Assembly: GCA_947441745.1 (NCBI GenBank)
Contig: CANEUJ010000005.1
Coordinates: forward strand, 1-23,952
Direction of reading: 5' to 3'
Length of the DNA stretch: 23,952 bases
Source of the DNA: Neisseriaceae bacterium
GTDB lineage: Bacteria > Pseudomonadota > Gammaproteobacteria > Burkholderiales > UBA11063
A program made the position numbers and the translations under genes. Under the pieces are notes generated by a model, which saw only the letters and a program-made list of their open reading frames with translations, did not search any database and was not told the DNA's origin. This document shows positions 15,757 to 23,681 of this stretch, in pieces (positions within the stretch are counted from its first letter, which is position 1; every line of letters starts with the position of its first letter).

Positions 15757-16140
15757 ATGCAAAGCAAATCTCGGCCTAAATTTTTGGATCTTTTCACTCT
15801 AGCTCCAAAAATGTCTATTACCGCAAAAGTGTCGATTCTACACCGTGTATCAGGTGTTTTACTCTTTATATCTATACCTTTTGTCTTATATGTGTTGCAC
15901 CAGTCTTTGGTTAGTAATAGTTTTTATGAGTCATTATATGGTGTTATTTCTAATCCCATTGTAAAATTAGTTTATCTTGTTTTAATCTGGGCTTTTATGT
16001 ATCATTTATGCTCTGGGGTAAGGTTTTTGTTTTTAGATAAACATATTGGCGTTGAAATTAAAACTGCAAAGACTACTGCTAAAATAGTAATGGTTATTAG
16101 TCTTTTATTAACTGTTATATTGGGAGCTTTGATATGGTAA
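15757..16140 (+). CDS. sdhC: Succinate dehydrogenase cytochrome b556 subunit
   Basis: Membrane anchor subunit of complex II that carries half of the heme b and quinone site. Its 127 residues match the family. The N-terminal RPKFLDLFTL and the SILHRVSG box (Ser26, His29, Arg30) match the E. coli quinone-site region SILHR. His83 in MYHLCSGVRFLFLD is the expected heme b ligand. Three membrane helices are evident (about 31-49, 66-89, 107-126). It is the first gene of the operon; the preceding spacer holds a likely promoter and a 6S-like RNA. The stop codon overlaps the sdhD start by 7 bases, which favours coupled translation. Confidence 0.95.
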   Translation: MQSKSRPKFLDLFTLAPKMSITAKVSILHRVSGVLLFISIPFVLYVLHQSLVSNSFYESLYGVISNPIVKLVYLVLIWAFMYHLCSGVRFLFLDKHIGVEIKTAKTTAKIVMVISLLLTVILGALIW

Positions 16141-16487
16141 GACGTAATGTAACGGGTGCTGGGTATGGTTTGGGTAGCTGGATGCAACAAAGGGTGACTG
16201 CTGTTATTATGCTATTACTTACATTGGTATTCTTTGGGTTTGTAGCTTATTTGGCACTTAATGTGGATTCGAGTATTACTTCATGGCAAAGTGCTTTTAG
16301 TTGTAGCTTTGTTAAAATTTTTGTACAAATATTTTTTGCTTCATTAGTACTTCATGCATGGGTTGGTATTCGCGATTTGTGGATGGACTATGTTACTAAT
16401 AATGGGCTTAAACTAACGCTACATGTTCTAACTATTATATGGTTAGTTATTTGTTTAATCTATTCAATTAAAATTATTTGGGCTTAA
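16134..16487 (+). CDS. sdhD: Succinate dehydrogenase membrane anchor subunit
   Basis: The second membrane subunit of complex II, with SdhC forming the heme and ubiquinone pocket. The 117 residues carry three helices (about 20-43, 60-78, 92-115). The motif LHAWVGIRDLWMDYV is characteristic: its His is the heme ligand and the Asp-Tyr pair at the end corresponds to the quinone-site Asp-Tyr of E. coli SdhD. The N-terminal GAGYGLGSWMQQRVTAV also fits the family. The start codon lies inside the last codons of sdhC. Eleven bases separate the stop from the chosen sdhA start. Confidence 0.94.
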   Translation: MVRRNVTGAGYGLGSWMQQRVTAVIMLLLTLVFFGFVAYLALNVDSSITSWQSAFSCSFVKIFVQIFFASLVLHAWVGIRDLWMDYVTNNGLKLTLHVLTIIWLVICLIYSIKIIWA

Positions 16488-16498
16488 GGGATATAAAT

Positions 16499-18265
16499 AT
16501 GACTTTACCTATTATGAAATATGATGCAGTAATTGTTGGTGGTGGCGGTGCTGGGTTACGTGCGGCACTTCAGTTATCGGAAGCTGGTATAAAAACAGTT
16601 GTATTATCGAAAGTATTTCCTACTCGTTCCCATACAGCAGCGGCTCAAGGTGGGATTTCAGCATCTCTTGGTAACGTAGAAGAAGATAACTGGCATTGGC
16701 ATATGTATGATACCGTGAAGGGTGCTGATTGGCTAGGGGATCAAGATGCAATTGAATTTATGTGCAGTCAAGCAGTTGATGCTGTTGTTGAATTAGAACA
16801 CTTTGGTATGCCTTTTGATCGTTTAGAAAATGGTAAAATCTATCAAAGACCATTTGGTGGACATATGGCAAATTTTGGTGAAAAACCAGTTAGACGTGCT
16901 TGTGCTGTTGCTGATAGGACAGGGCATGCTATGTTACATGCCCTATACCAAAGAAATATAAAAGCTGATACTCACTTTTTGGTTGAGTGGATGGCTCTTG
17001 ATTTAATTCGTAATAAAAACGGTGATGTAATTGGTGTAACAGCTCTTGAAATGGAGACTGGGGAAGTATTTATAATTCATGCTAAAGCAGTGCTATTTGC
17101 AACTGGTGGCGGCGGTAGGATTTATCAATCTTCTACTAATGCATATATCAATACTGGTGATGGTGTTGGAATGGCACTACGTGCTGGATTTCCTGTTGAA
17201 GATATGGAGTTTTGGCAGTTTCACCCAACGGGGTTAGCTGGTTCTGGGGTATTAATTACCGAGGGTGTTCGTGGTGAAGGTGGTTATTTACTAAATTCAA
17301 ATGGAGAACGCTTTATGGAGCGTTATGCTCCAACAGCTAAGGATCTAGCTTCGCGTGATGTTGTGTCTCGTGCTATGCAAATTGAAATCAACGAAGGTCG
17401 TGGCTGTGGTAGCAATAAAGACTATGTATTATTAAAATTGGATCATCTAGGTAAGGACGTAATTGAACAGCGGTTACCAGGTATTCGTGAGATTTGTTTA
17501 CAGTTTTTGGGAATTGATCCAATAAAAGACCCTATTCCTATTGTACCAACTTGTCATTATATGATGGGTGGTATACCAACAAACTATCGTGGTGAAGTTG
17601 TTGCTCCACATGGTGATGATATGGAAAAAATAGTAGAAGGTTTTTATGCCGCTGGTGAGTGTGCTTGTTCGTCAGTTCATGGTGCAAACCGCCTAGGTAC
17701 TAACTCGCTACTTGATTTGGTGGTATTTGGTAAAGCAGCTGGTAACTCAATGGTAGAATATATCAAAGCACATGCTGCTGAACATAAAGATTTACCAACA
17801 GATGCTGCAGATTTTACTCTAGAACGATTAAATAAACTGAATAACTCAACTAGTGGAGAGTCACTAGGAGAATTAAAGCGTGAAATGCAAGTTGTATTGC
17901 AACGTCATGCAAGTGTGTTTAGAACTCAAAAAGTGCTTGAAGAAGGTATTAAAGAGATTGAGGCACTTGATAAACGTGCTCAAAATATCGCAATTAAAGA
18001 TAAATCTAAAGTGTTTAATTTGGCACGTGTGGAAGCACTTGAATTTGCTAATACAATTGAAGTTGCAGTTGCAACCATGGTTTGTGCTGAAGCTAGAAAA
18101 GAGTCGCGTGGAGCTCATGCACGAGAAGACTTTCCAGAGCGTGATGATGAGAATTTTATGCGTCATACTTTGTATTATAAAGATGGTCGCAAAATAATTT
18201 ATAAAGACGTACATACTAAACCATTGTCTGTGGATTATATACCACCAGCAAAACGTGTTTATTAA
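16499..18265 (+). CDS. sdhA: Succinate dehydrogenase flavoprotein subunit
   Basis: Catalytic subunit of complex II that oxidises succinate to fumarate with covalently bound FAD. From ATG 16499 the protein is 588 residues, the same length as E. coli SdhA. The Rossmann motif VIVGGGGAGLRAA lies at 11-23. His45 in RSHTAAAQGG is the FAD-attachment residue. HPTGLAGSGVLITEGVRGEGG and NRLGTNSLLDLVVFG are active-site and FAD-binding segments. I chose ATG 16499 because AAGGG (16486-16490) precedes it; a longer TTG start at 16478 would overlap sdhD and add seven unsupported residues. FAD attachment normally needs SdhE, encoded two genes downstream. Confidence 0.98.
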   Translation: MTLPIMKYDAVIVGGGGAGLRAALQLSEAGIKTVVLSKVFPTRSHTAAAQGGISASLGNVEEDNWHWHMYDTVKGADWLGDQDAIEFMCSQAVDAVVELEHFGMPFDRLENGKIYQRPFGGHMANFGEKPVRRACAVADRTGHAMLHALYQRNIKADTHFLVEWMALDLIRNKNGDVIGVTALEMETGEVFIIHAKAVLFATGGGGRIYQSSTNAYINTGDGVGMALRAGFPVEDMEFWQFHPTGLAGSGVLITEGVRGEGGYLLNSNGERFMERYAPTAKDLASRDVVSRAMQIEINEGRGCGSNKDYVLLKLDHLGKDVIEQRLPGIREICLQFLGIDPIKDPIPIVPTCHYMMGGIPTNYRGEVVAPHGDDMEKIVEGFYAAGECACSSVHGANRLGTNSLLDLVVFGKAAGNSMVEYIKAHAAEHKDLPTDAADFTLERLNKLNNSTSGESLGELKREMQVVLQRHASVFRTQKVLEEGIKEIEALDKRAQNIAIKDKSKVFNLARVEALEFANTIEVAVATMVCAEARKESRGAHAREDFPERDDENFMRHTLYYKDGRKIIYKDVHTKPLSVDYIPPAKRVY

Positions 18266-18277
18266 TAGGGGATCAAT

Positions 18278-18985
18278 ATGACTACCAAAAAGTTTTCTAT
18301 TTATCGTTATAATCCAGAAGTTGATACTAAGCCATACTATCAGGATTATGAAGTTGAACTAACTAAAGAAGATACTAAATTATTAACTGCATTGATAAAA
18401 ATCAGAGAGAATTATGATGATTCATTTTCTTTTCGTCGTTCGTGCCGAGAGGGTGTTTGCGGTTCTGATGCTCTTAATATCAATGGACGGAATGGACTTG
18501 CTTGTTTAACAGATTTAGACTCTCTAAAAGAACCTATAGTTATTAGACCAATACCTGGATTACCTGTAATTCGTGATTTAATCGTCGATATGACACAGTT
18601 TTTTAATCAGTATAACTCAATTAAACCTTATGTTATTGATGATAGAGCTATGCCTGAACGTGAGCGTTTGCAATCGCCAGAAGATAGAGAGCAGCTAAAT
18701 GGTGTGATTGAATGTATATTATGTGCTTGTTGTTCTACAGCGTGTCCATCATTTTGGTGGAATCCTGATAAGTTTTTGGGTCCAGCTGCATTGCTTCATG
18801 CTTATCGCTTTATTGCTGATACGAGAGATCAAGCAACAAGCGAGAGGCTTGATAATCTTAATGATCCGTATCGATTATTTAGATGTCATAGTATTATGAA
18901 TTGTGCGGATGTATGTCCTAAACATCTAAACCCAACTAGAGCTATTGGGAAGATTAAAGAAATTATGGTAAGTAGAGTGGTATAG
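18278..18985 (+). CDS. sdhB: Succinate dehydrogenase iron-sulfur subunit
   Basis: Electron-transfer subunit linking the flavin to the quinone. Its 235 residues have the N-terminal 2Fe-2S domain with SCREGVCGSDALNINGRNGLAC: Cys56, Cys61, Asp64 and Cys76, including the aspartate ligand also seen in E. coli SdhB. The C-terminal domain carries CILCACCSTACP and CHSIMNCADVCPKHLNP for the 4Fe-4S and 3Fe-4S clusters. AGGGGA at 18267-18272 is a good Shine-Dalgarno. It lies 12 bases after sdhA and 4 bases before sdhE. Confidence 0.98.
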   Translation: MTTKKFSIYRYNPEVDTKPYYQDYEVELTKEDTKLLTALIKIRENYDDSFSFRRSCREGVCGSDALNINGRNGLACLTDLDSLKEPIVIRPIPGLPVIRDLIVDMTQFFNQYNSIKPYVIDDRAMPERERLQSPEDREQLNGVIECILCACCSTACPSFWWNPDKFLGPAALLHAYRFIADTRDQATSERLDNLNDPYRLFRCHSIMNCADVCPKHLNPTRAIGKIKEIMVSRVV

Positions 18986-18989
18986 TTTT

Positions 18990-19232
18990 ATGGATTATGT
19001 CGCATTTCAAAAACTCAAGTGGCATTCTAGGCGTTCAATACTAGAGCTTGATATCTGTTTTGATAAATTTATTCAAAGTGGTGGTCTTGATAGCTTAAAT
19101 GAAAATGAATTACTTGCATATCAAGAATTACTTGAGTGTGATGATAGTGATTTGATGGTTCTATTGCTTGGTAATGATGTTGTTGATGATGAAATCACTC
19201 AAAATGTGGTTGATAAAATAAGATTGAAATAA
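18990..19232 (+). CDS. sdhE: FAD assembly factor SdhE (SDHAF2/Sdh5 family), variant motif
   Basis: A small protein (80 residues) that promotes covalent flavinylation of SdhA; older name YgfY. Its position between sdhB and gltA and the fold-defining SRRSILELDICFDKF and LLAYQELLECDDSDLMVLLLG support the call. The conserved RGxxE motif normally reads RRG-x-x-E; here it is R15-S16-I17-L18-E19, so the invariant Gly is Ser. The corresponding Gly in human SDHAF2 (Gly78) is the residue mutated to Arg in hereditary paraganglioma. A small Ser may be tolerated. No strong Shine-Dalgarno is visible; the gene is 4 bases after sdhB and probably coupled to it. Confidence 0.9.
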   Translation: MDYVAFQKLKWHSRRSILELDICFDKFIQSGGLDSLNENELLAYQELLECDDSDLMVLLLGNDVVDDEITQNVVDKIRLK

Positions 19233-19262
19233 GTATTTAAAATTATAGTAAAGGAAGTAAAA

Positions 19263-20558
19263 ATGGCTGATAAAGTAGTTAAGATTGATTTTGGAGATGG
19301 ACGAGTAGCTGAAATGCCTATTTTTAATGCTTCAATTGGTGAAAACGTTATTGATATGCGCGGTCTTGGTAAGTATGGAATGTGGAGCTATGATCCTGGG
19401 TTTTTATCAACCGCAGCTTGTGAATCAAAAATTACTTATATAGATGGCGAAAAAGGTCAGTTATCTTACCGTGGCTATCCGATTGAACAATTAGCTCTTC
19501 ATTCAACACACTTAGAGTGTGCGTATTTATTATTATACGGTGAATTACCAACTAAAACTCAAAAAGAAGAATTTGAAAAATCTGTAATTAATCATACAAT
19601 GTTAAATGACCAATTAATTAGTGTATTTAAAGGATTTAGGCGTGATGCTCATCCCATGGCAATGATGACTGGTATTGTTGGAGCACTTGCTGCTTTTTAC
19701 CCTGATGCATTTGACTTTAAAAGTGAAGAGCATCGCAAGATTTCAATTATTCGCTTAATTGCTAAAATGCCAACTGTAGCTGCATATTGCTATCGTTATA
19801 CACAAGGTTTACCTTTTATGTCACCATTAAACAAGCTATCTTATGCTGAGAATTTCTTACATATGATGTTTGCAACTCCTTGTGAAGATTATGTTATTAA
19901 CCCAGTTATATCTAGAGCGTTTGATCGTGTTTTATTACTTCATGCTGACCATGAACAAAATGCTTCTACCTCAGCGGTTCGTTTAGCAGGAAGCTCAGGC
20001 ACGCATCCATTCTCAGCAGTTACCGCTGGTGTTGCTTGTCTATGGGGGCCATCTCATGGTGGAGCTAATGAAGCTGTACTTAAGATGCTTGACGAAATTG
20101 GAGATGAGTCAAATGTTGATGCTTACGTTGCTGGAGTTAAAGCTAAGAAATATCGTTTGATGGGTTTTGGGCATCGTGTATATAAAAATAATGACCCAAG
20201 AGCTAAGATTATTCGTGAGACTTGTTATGAAGTATTAGATGTACTAGGTAAAAATGACGATCCATTATTTAAATTAGCAATGAAATTAGAAAAAGTAGCA
20301 CTTTCAGATCCGTATTTTATTGACCACAAGCTATATCCAAATGTTGATTTTTATTCTGGTATTATTCTAAAAGCTATCGGTATTCCCGTATCAATGTTTA
20401 CCGCGGTGTTTGCTTTAGCTAGAACAGTTGGTTGGTTATCACAATGGCAAGAAATGATTACTGAAAAAGATTTGAAAATCAGTCGTCCACGTCAGTTATA
20501 TACTGGTTATACTGCTCGTGATTATGTTGGTATTGATAAGCGAGTTGCAGGAGTTTAA
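19263..20558 (+). CDS. gltA: Citrate synthase (type II, hexameric)
   Basis: Condenses oxaloacetate and acetyl-CoA to citrate. The 431 residues include the N-terminal beta domain typical of the Gram-negative type II enzyme and the DPGFLSTAACESKITYIDGEKG segment (45-66). Catalytic residues are clear: His265 in WGPSHGGANEA, His304 in GFGHRVYKNNDPRA, and Asp362 in LYPNVDFYSGI. AAGGA about 8 bases upstream supports the start. A 30-base gap separates it from sdhE and only 2 bases from sucA, so it is transcribed within the sdh operon in the same direction. In E. coli gltA is divergent from sdhC; here it follows sdhE, as is common in beta- and alphaproteobacteria. Confidence 0.98.
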   Translation: MADKVVKIDFGDGRVAEMPIFNASIGENVIDMRGLGKYGMWSYDPGFLSTAACESKITYIDGEKGQLSYRGYPIEQLALHSTHLECAYLLLYGELPTKTQKEEFEKSVINHTMLNDQLISVFKGFRRDAHPMAMMTGIVGALAAFYPDAFDFKSEEHRKISIIRLIAKMPTVAAYCYRYTQGLPFMSPLNKLSYAENFLHMMFATPCEDYVINPVISRAFDRVLLLHADHEQNASTSAVRLAGSSGTHPFSAVTAGVACLWGPSHGGANEAVLKMLDEIGDESNVDAYVAGVKAKKYRLMGFGHRVYKNNDPRAKIIRETCYEVLDVLGKNDDPLFKLAMKLEKVALSDPYFIDHKLYPNVDFYSGIILKAIGIPVSMFTAVFALARTVGWLSQWQEMITEKDLKISRPRQLYTGYTARDYVGIDKRVAGV

Positions 20559-20560
20559 TA

Positions 20561-23368
20561 ATGGCAAATAATATGCCTAATATGCAGGATAAATGGAGTA
20601 ACTCTTATCTATTTGCTGGCAATGCTGATTTTGTTGAAGAATTATATGATAGTTATTTAGAAGATCCTAAAAATGTAGAACCTAAATGGCAGAATTATTT
20701 TAATTCTCTTCAAGATGGTACAACAAAAGATATATCACAAAATTTAATTAAAGAAAAATTTGCAATTATTACTAGTAAACCTAATCTAGTCTCGGTAGGT
20801 GGTGATATTAGTGATGCTCAAACTAAAGTATGGCGGTTTATTGAAGCATATCGCACAGTTGGTATGGAGTATGCACAACTTGATCCATTAAAGCGTCATG
20901 ACAGACCCAAACCAGCTGAGCTTTTAGTTGAAAACTATGGTATTCAAAATGAATTAGACAATGAGTTTTATATTGATCTAGATTTATCTACTTCGAAAAA
21001 ATTTAAACTAAAAGATATTGTGAGTCGTTTTGATTCTATTTATTGTGAAAATTCTGGGTTTGAGTTTGGGCACATTGCTGATTTAAATGAACGTTCTTGG
21101 CTTACTCAATATGTTGAAAATAATTATCTAAACTTCAAAGTTTCATCTAATGAAAAAATCAATCTACTACAGAAACTTACAGAAGCTGATGGTTGGGAGA
21201 GGTTTTTACATACCAAATATGTAGGACAAAAAAGATTTTCTCTTGAAGGGGGTGATTCTCTAATACCAGCTCTTGACAGAATTATCAAAACTGGTGCTAA
21301 AAGTGGTATATCTGAAGTATATATTGGTATGGCTCACCGTGGTCGTTTAAATACTTTGGTTAATATTGTAGGCAAATCTCCACAAAAGATTTTTGATGAA
21401 TTTGATAGTAATTATCCGCACTATGATTTTGTTACTAGTGGAGATGTGAAATACCATAAAGGGTATAAATGTGACTATGTAACCGAGAGTGGTTTAGTTA
21501 AAACTGTTCTAGCTTATAACCCATCGCACTTAGAAATAGTAAATCCAGTACTTAATGGGATGATTAGATCAAAGCAAGATACATCATCCAATATGGATAG
21601 CATTTTAGGGGTTTTGGTTCATGGTGATTCAGCACTAATTGGTCTAGGTACTAATCAAGGTATCTTAAATATGTCGCAGACGCGTGGATATAGTGTTGGT
21701 GGCATGATACATATTGTTGTAAATAACCAGGTTGGGTTTACGACTTCTGATATTCGAGATAATCGTTCATCTAGATATTGTACTGATATTGCTAAAATGA
21801 TTGAATGTCCAATAGTTCATGTTAATGGTGACGATGTAGAGAGTATAGCATTTATAATGGATTTGGCTATTAAATATCGCCTGGAGTATAAAAAAGATAT
21901 CTTTATTAATATAGTGTGTTTTAGACGTCATGGTCATAATGAAGCTGATGATCCATCATTAACTCAACCTTATATGTATAGTTTGATAAAACAACATCCT
22001 GGAACTCGTAAGGTATATGCAAATAAGCTAATAGGAGAGGGTGTGGTTACTGATGCCATAGTTGATACTATGACTGAAAGCTATCGTTTGGGGTTACTTA
22101 AAGGTACTCATATTAATTCAGATACTATGAAAGCTCTTAAATGGTATGATAGCTTTAATACTAAGCTTGTACTAGCGGCTACTGAGAATGATAAAGTAAA
22201 TACCGCAATTGATTTACAAACTATATCTAAAATCACATTGGCAGTAACTACATTACCAGAGAACTTTACCCCACATCCTACAGTTGCAAGATTAATTGAT
22301 AGCCGTCGTCTAATGGGAACAGGAGAACAGGCAGTTGATTTTGGGATGGCTGAGATGCTTGTTTATGGTAGTTTATTGCTTAATGGTATTAGTGTTAGGA
22401 TGAGTGGGGAAGATACTTGTCGCGGTACTTTTACACACCGACATGCAGTTTGGCATGATATAAACCGAAGTGATATAAATGATAGTGGTTATTCTCCTTT
22501 GGCACAATTACAAACTAACAGTAAGCTAAAGATGTATGATTCAGTTCTAAACGAAGAGTGCGTACTGGGTTTTGAATATGGTTATAGTACTCAATCACTT
22601 CATGATTTAGTAATTTGGGAAGCACAGTTTGGTGATTTTGCCAATGGTGCACAAGTTGTTATTGATCAGTTTATTATTTCGGGTGAAGCTAAATGGGGTA
22701 CACTTAGTAATCTAACCATGATGTTACCACATGGTTATGATGGTCAAGGTCCTGAACATTCTTCAGCTCGTGTTGAGAGATTTTTGCAGCTATGTGCAGA
22801 GCAAAATATCAGAGTAGTTATGCCATCAACTGCAGCTCAAATGTTTCATATATTACGTAATCAAGCATTAACAAACTATATCAAACCTTTGGTAATATTT
22901 ATGTCAAAACGTTTGTTAAGATATAAAGATGCTATGAGTCCAATTAGTAGTTTTGCTACAGGGGAGTTTAAGAAATTAATTCCCGAAACTGTAGCCAAAG
23001 CTGATAAGATAGAGAGAGTTATCGTATGTGCAGGTCAGGTTTATTATGATTTTTATAATGAAAGATCACGCCTCAAACTTGATAATGAAGTTGCAATTAT
23101 TCGACTTGAGCAGTTTTATCCGTTCCCAACTGAAATACTCAAACAAGAGTTAGCTAAGTATACTAAGGCGACTAAGTTTATTTGGGGGCAGGAAGAGCCA
23201 CACAATCAAGGAGCTTGGTTGATGCTACGTGATAGCTTGGATTATGCTATTGATGGAGTTGGTGAGTTTAATGTTGTTAGTCGCCCTCCTGCAGCCGCTC
23301 CTGCATGTGGGTATAGCAATATTCATACTAAAGAGATGGCTGACCTACTAGCAACAGCATTTGCTTAA
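20561..23368 (+). CDS. sucA: 2-oxoglutarate dehydrogenase E1 component
   Basis: Thiamine-diphosphate-dependent E1 subunit that decarboxylates 2-oxoglutarate and passes the succinyl group to SucB. Its 935 residues match E. coli SucA (933). The N-terminal peptide SYLFAGNADFVEELYDSYL (about 14-32) is the E2-binding/2-OGDH_N region. GMAHRGRLNTL (His259), DVKYHKGYK (His299), NPSHLEIVNPV and FRRHGHNEADDPSLTQP are the conserved substrate and cofactor segments. The C-terminal transketolase-like part includes GYDGQGPEHSSARVERFLQL. AGGAG (20549-20553) inside the end of gltA is its Shine-Dalgarno. sucB and lpd, which normally follow, are not in this window; a non-coding spacer and a lipoprotein gene come next. 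Confidence 0.98.
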   Translation: MANNMPNMQDKWSNSYLFAGNADFVEELYDSYLEDPKNVEPKWQNYFNSLQDGTTKDISQNLIKEKFAIITSKPNLVSVGGDISDAQTKVWRFIEAYRTVGMEYAQLDPLKRHDRPKPAELLVENYGIQNELDNEFYIDLDLSTSKKFKLKDIVSRFDSIYCENSGFEFGHIADLNERSWLTQYVENNYLNFKVSSNEKINLLQKLTEADGWERFLHTKYVGQKRFSLEGGDSLIPALDRIIKTGAKSGISEVYIGMAHRGRLNTLVNIVGKSPQKIFDEFDSNYPHYDFVTSGDVKYHKGYKCDYVTESGLVKTVLAYNPSHLEIVNPVLNGMIRSKQDTSSNMDSILGVLVHGDSALIGLGTNQGILNMSQTRGYSVGGMIHIVVNNQVGFTTSDIRDNRSSRYCTDIAKMIECPIVHVNGDDVESIAFIMDLAIKYRLEYKKDIFINIVCFRRHGHNEADDPSLTQPYMYSLIKQHPGTRKVYANKLIGEGVVTDAIVDTMTESYRLGLLKGTHINSDTMKALKWYDSFNTKLVLAATENDKVNTAIDLQTISKITLAVTTLPENFTPHPTVARLIDSRRLMGTGEQAVDFGMAEMLVYGSLLLNGISVRMSGEDTCRGTFTHRHAVWHDINRSDINDSGYSPLAQLQTNSKLKMYDSVLNEECVLGFEYGYSTQSLHDLVIWEAQFGDFANGAQVVIDQFIISGEAKWGTLSNLTMMLPHGYDGQGPEHSSARVERFLQLCAEQNIRVVMPSTAAQMFHILRNQALTNYIKPLVIFMSKRLLRYKDAMSPISSFATGEFKKLIPETVAKADKIERVIVCAGQVYYDFYNERSRLKLDNEVAIIRLEQFYPFPTEILKQELAKYTKATKFIWGQEEPHNQGAWLMLRDSLDYAIDGVGEFNVVSRPPAAAPACGYSNIHTKEMADLLATAFA

Positions 23369-23382
23369 AGTCAAATGCTGTT
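23353..23382 (+). repeat. Perfect 11-bp inverted repeat around the sucA stop codon
   Basis: AACAGCATTTG (23353-23363) and CAAATGCTGTT (23372-23382) flank an 8-base loop that contains the TAA stop. There is no T-run behind it, so it is not a standard intrinsic terminator, but it could protect or process the 3' end of the operon mRNA. Confidence 0.75.
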
Positions 23383-23413
23383 ATCAACTATGTCGCTTTA
23401 ATTTTCTAATATT

Positions 23414-23457
23414 ATCCCAAACAAGAACTTTTTGCTGTTTCGTCACGAGTTTGGGAT
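23414..23457. repeat. Inverted repeat ATCCCAAAC / GTTTGGGAT in the spacer after sucA
   Basis: ATCCCAAAC (23414-23422) and GTTTGGGAT (23449-23457) are perfect 9-bp arms around a 26-base loop. The right arm ends 3 bases before the parS-like site. It may be a remnant of a small mobile element or an RNA stem. Confidence 0.6.
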
Positions 23458-23460
23458 CCA

Positions 23461-23476
23461 TGCTTCACGTGGTACA
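23461..23476. promoter_or_regulatory. parS-like ParB-binding site (14 of 16 to the degenerate consensus)
   Basis: TGCTTCACGTGGTACA matches the widespread chromosomal parS consensus TGTTYCACGTGRAACA at all but positions 3 and 13, with the central CACGTG intact. It lies in a non-coding spacer, where real parS sites are allowed but unusual this far from known replication-origin genes, none of which are in the window. Confidence 0.35.
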
Positions 23477-23576
23477 TTCTAAAATAAATTCGCATTTCAC
23501 TCCTAAGAGTGCCAAAAAATTTCTTATATTTCGTACTTGAATTCAGATGGTTTACGTAAAATAATTGTACTTTGTC

Positions 23577-23604
23577 TTGACAAATAGGTGTATTATGGTG
23601 TAAT
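23577..23604 (+). promoter_or_regulatory. Candidate promoter of the lipoprotein gene
   Basis: A perfect TTGACA (23577-23582), a 16-base spacer, then TGTAAT (23599-23604). The predicted start is about 70 bases before the lipoprotein ATG. The spacer 23369-23681 otherwise holds only the inverted repeats and the parS-like site; I see no gene in it. Confidence 0.5.
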
Positions 23605-23681
23605 GTAACTATATGTGACATGCATTGATACATTAATTTAAAAAATGAGAAATATTGTTTTAAATTTTTAGGAGAAGAGCT

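Noticed and set aside
23588..23612. dif-like XerCD site
   Set aside because: Only the first GGTG resembles the XerC arm; the rest does not match and the dyad is missing.
23412..23633. Minus-strand open frame of 73 codons
   Set aside because: It has no Shine-Dalgarno and no recognisable protein. Its MYHVKH stretch is simply the parS-like sequence read as codons, and it covers two inverted-repeat arms and a promoter.
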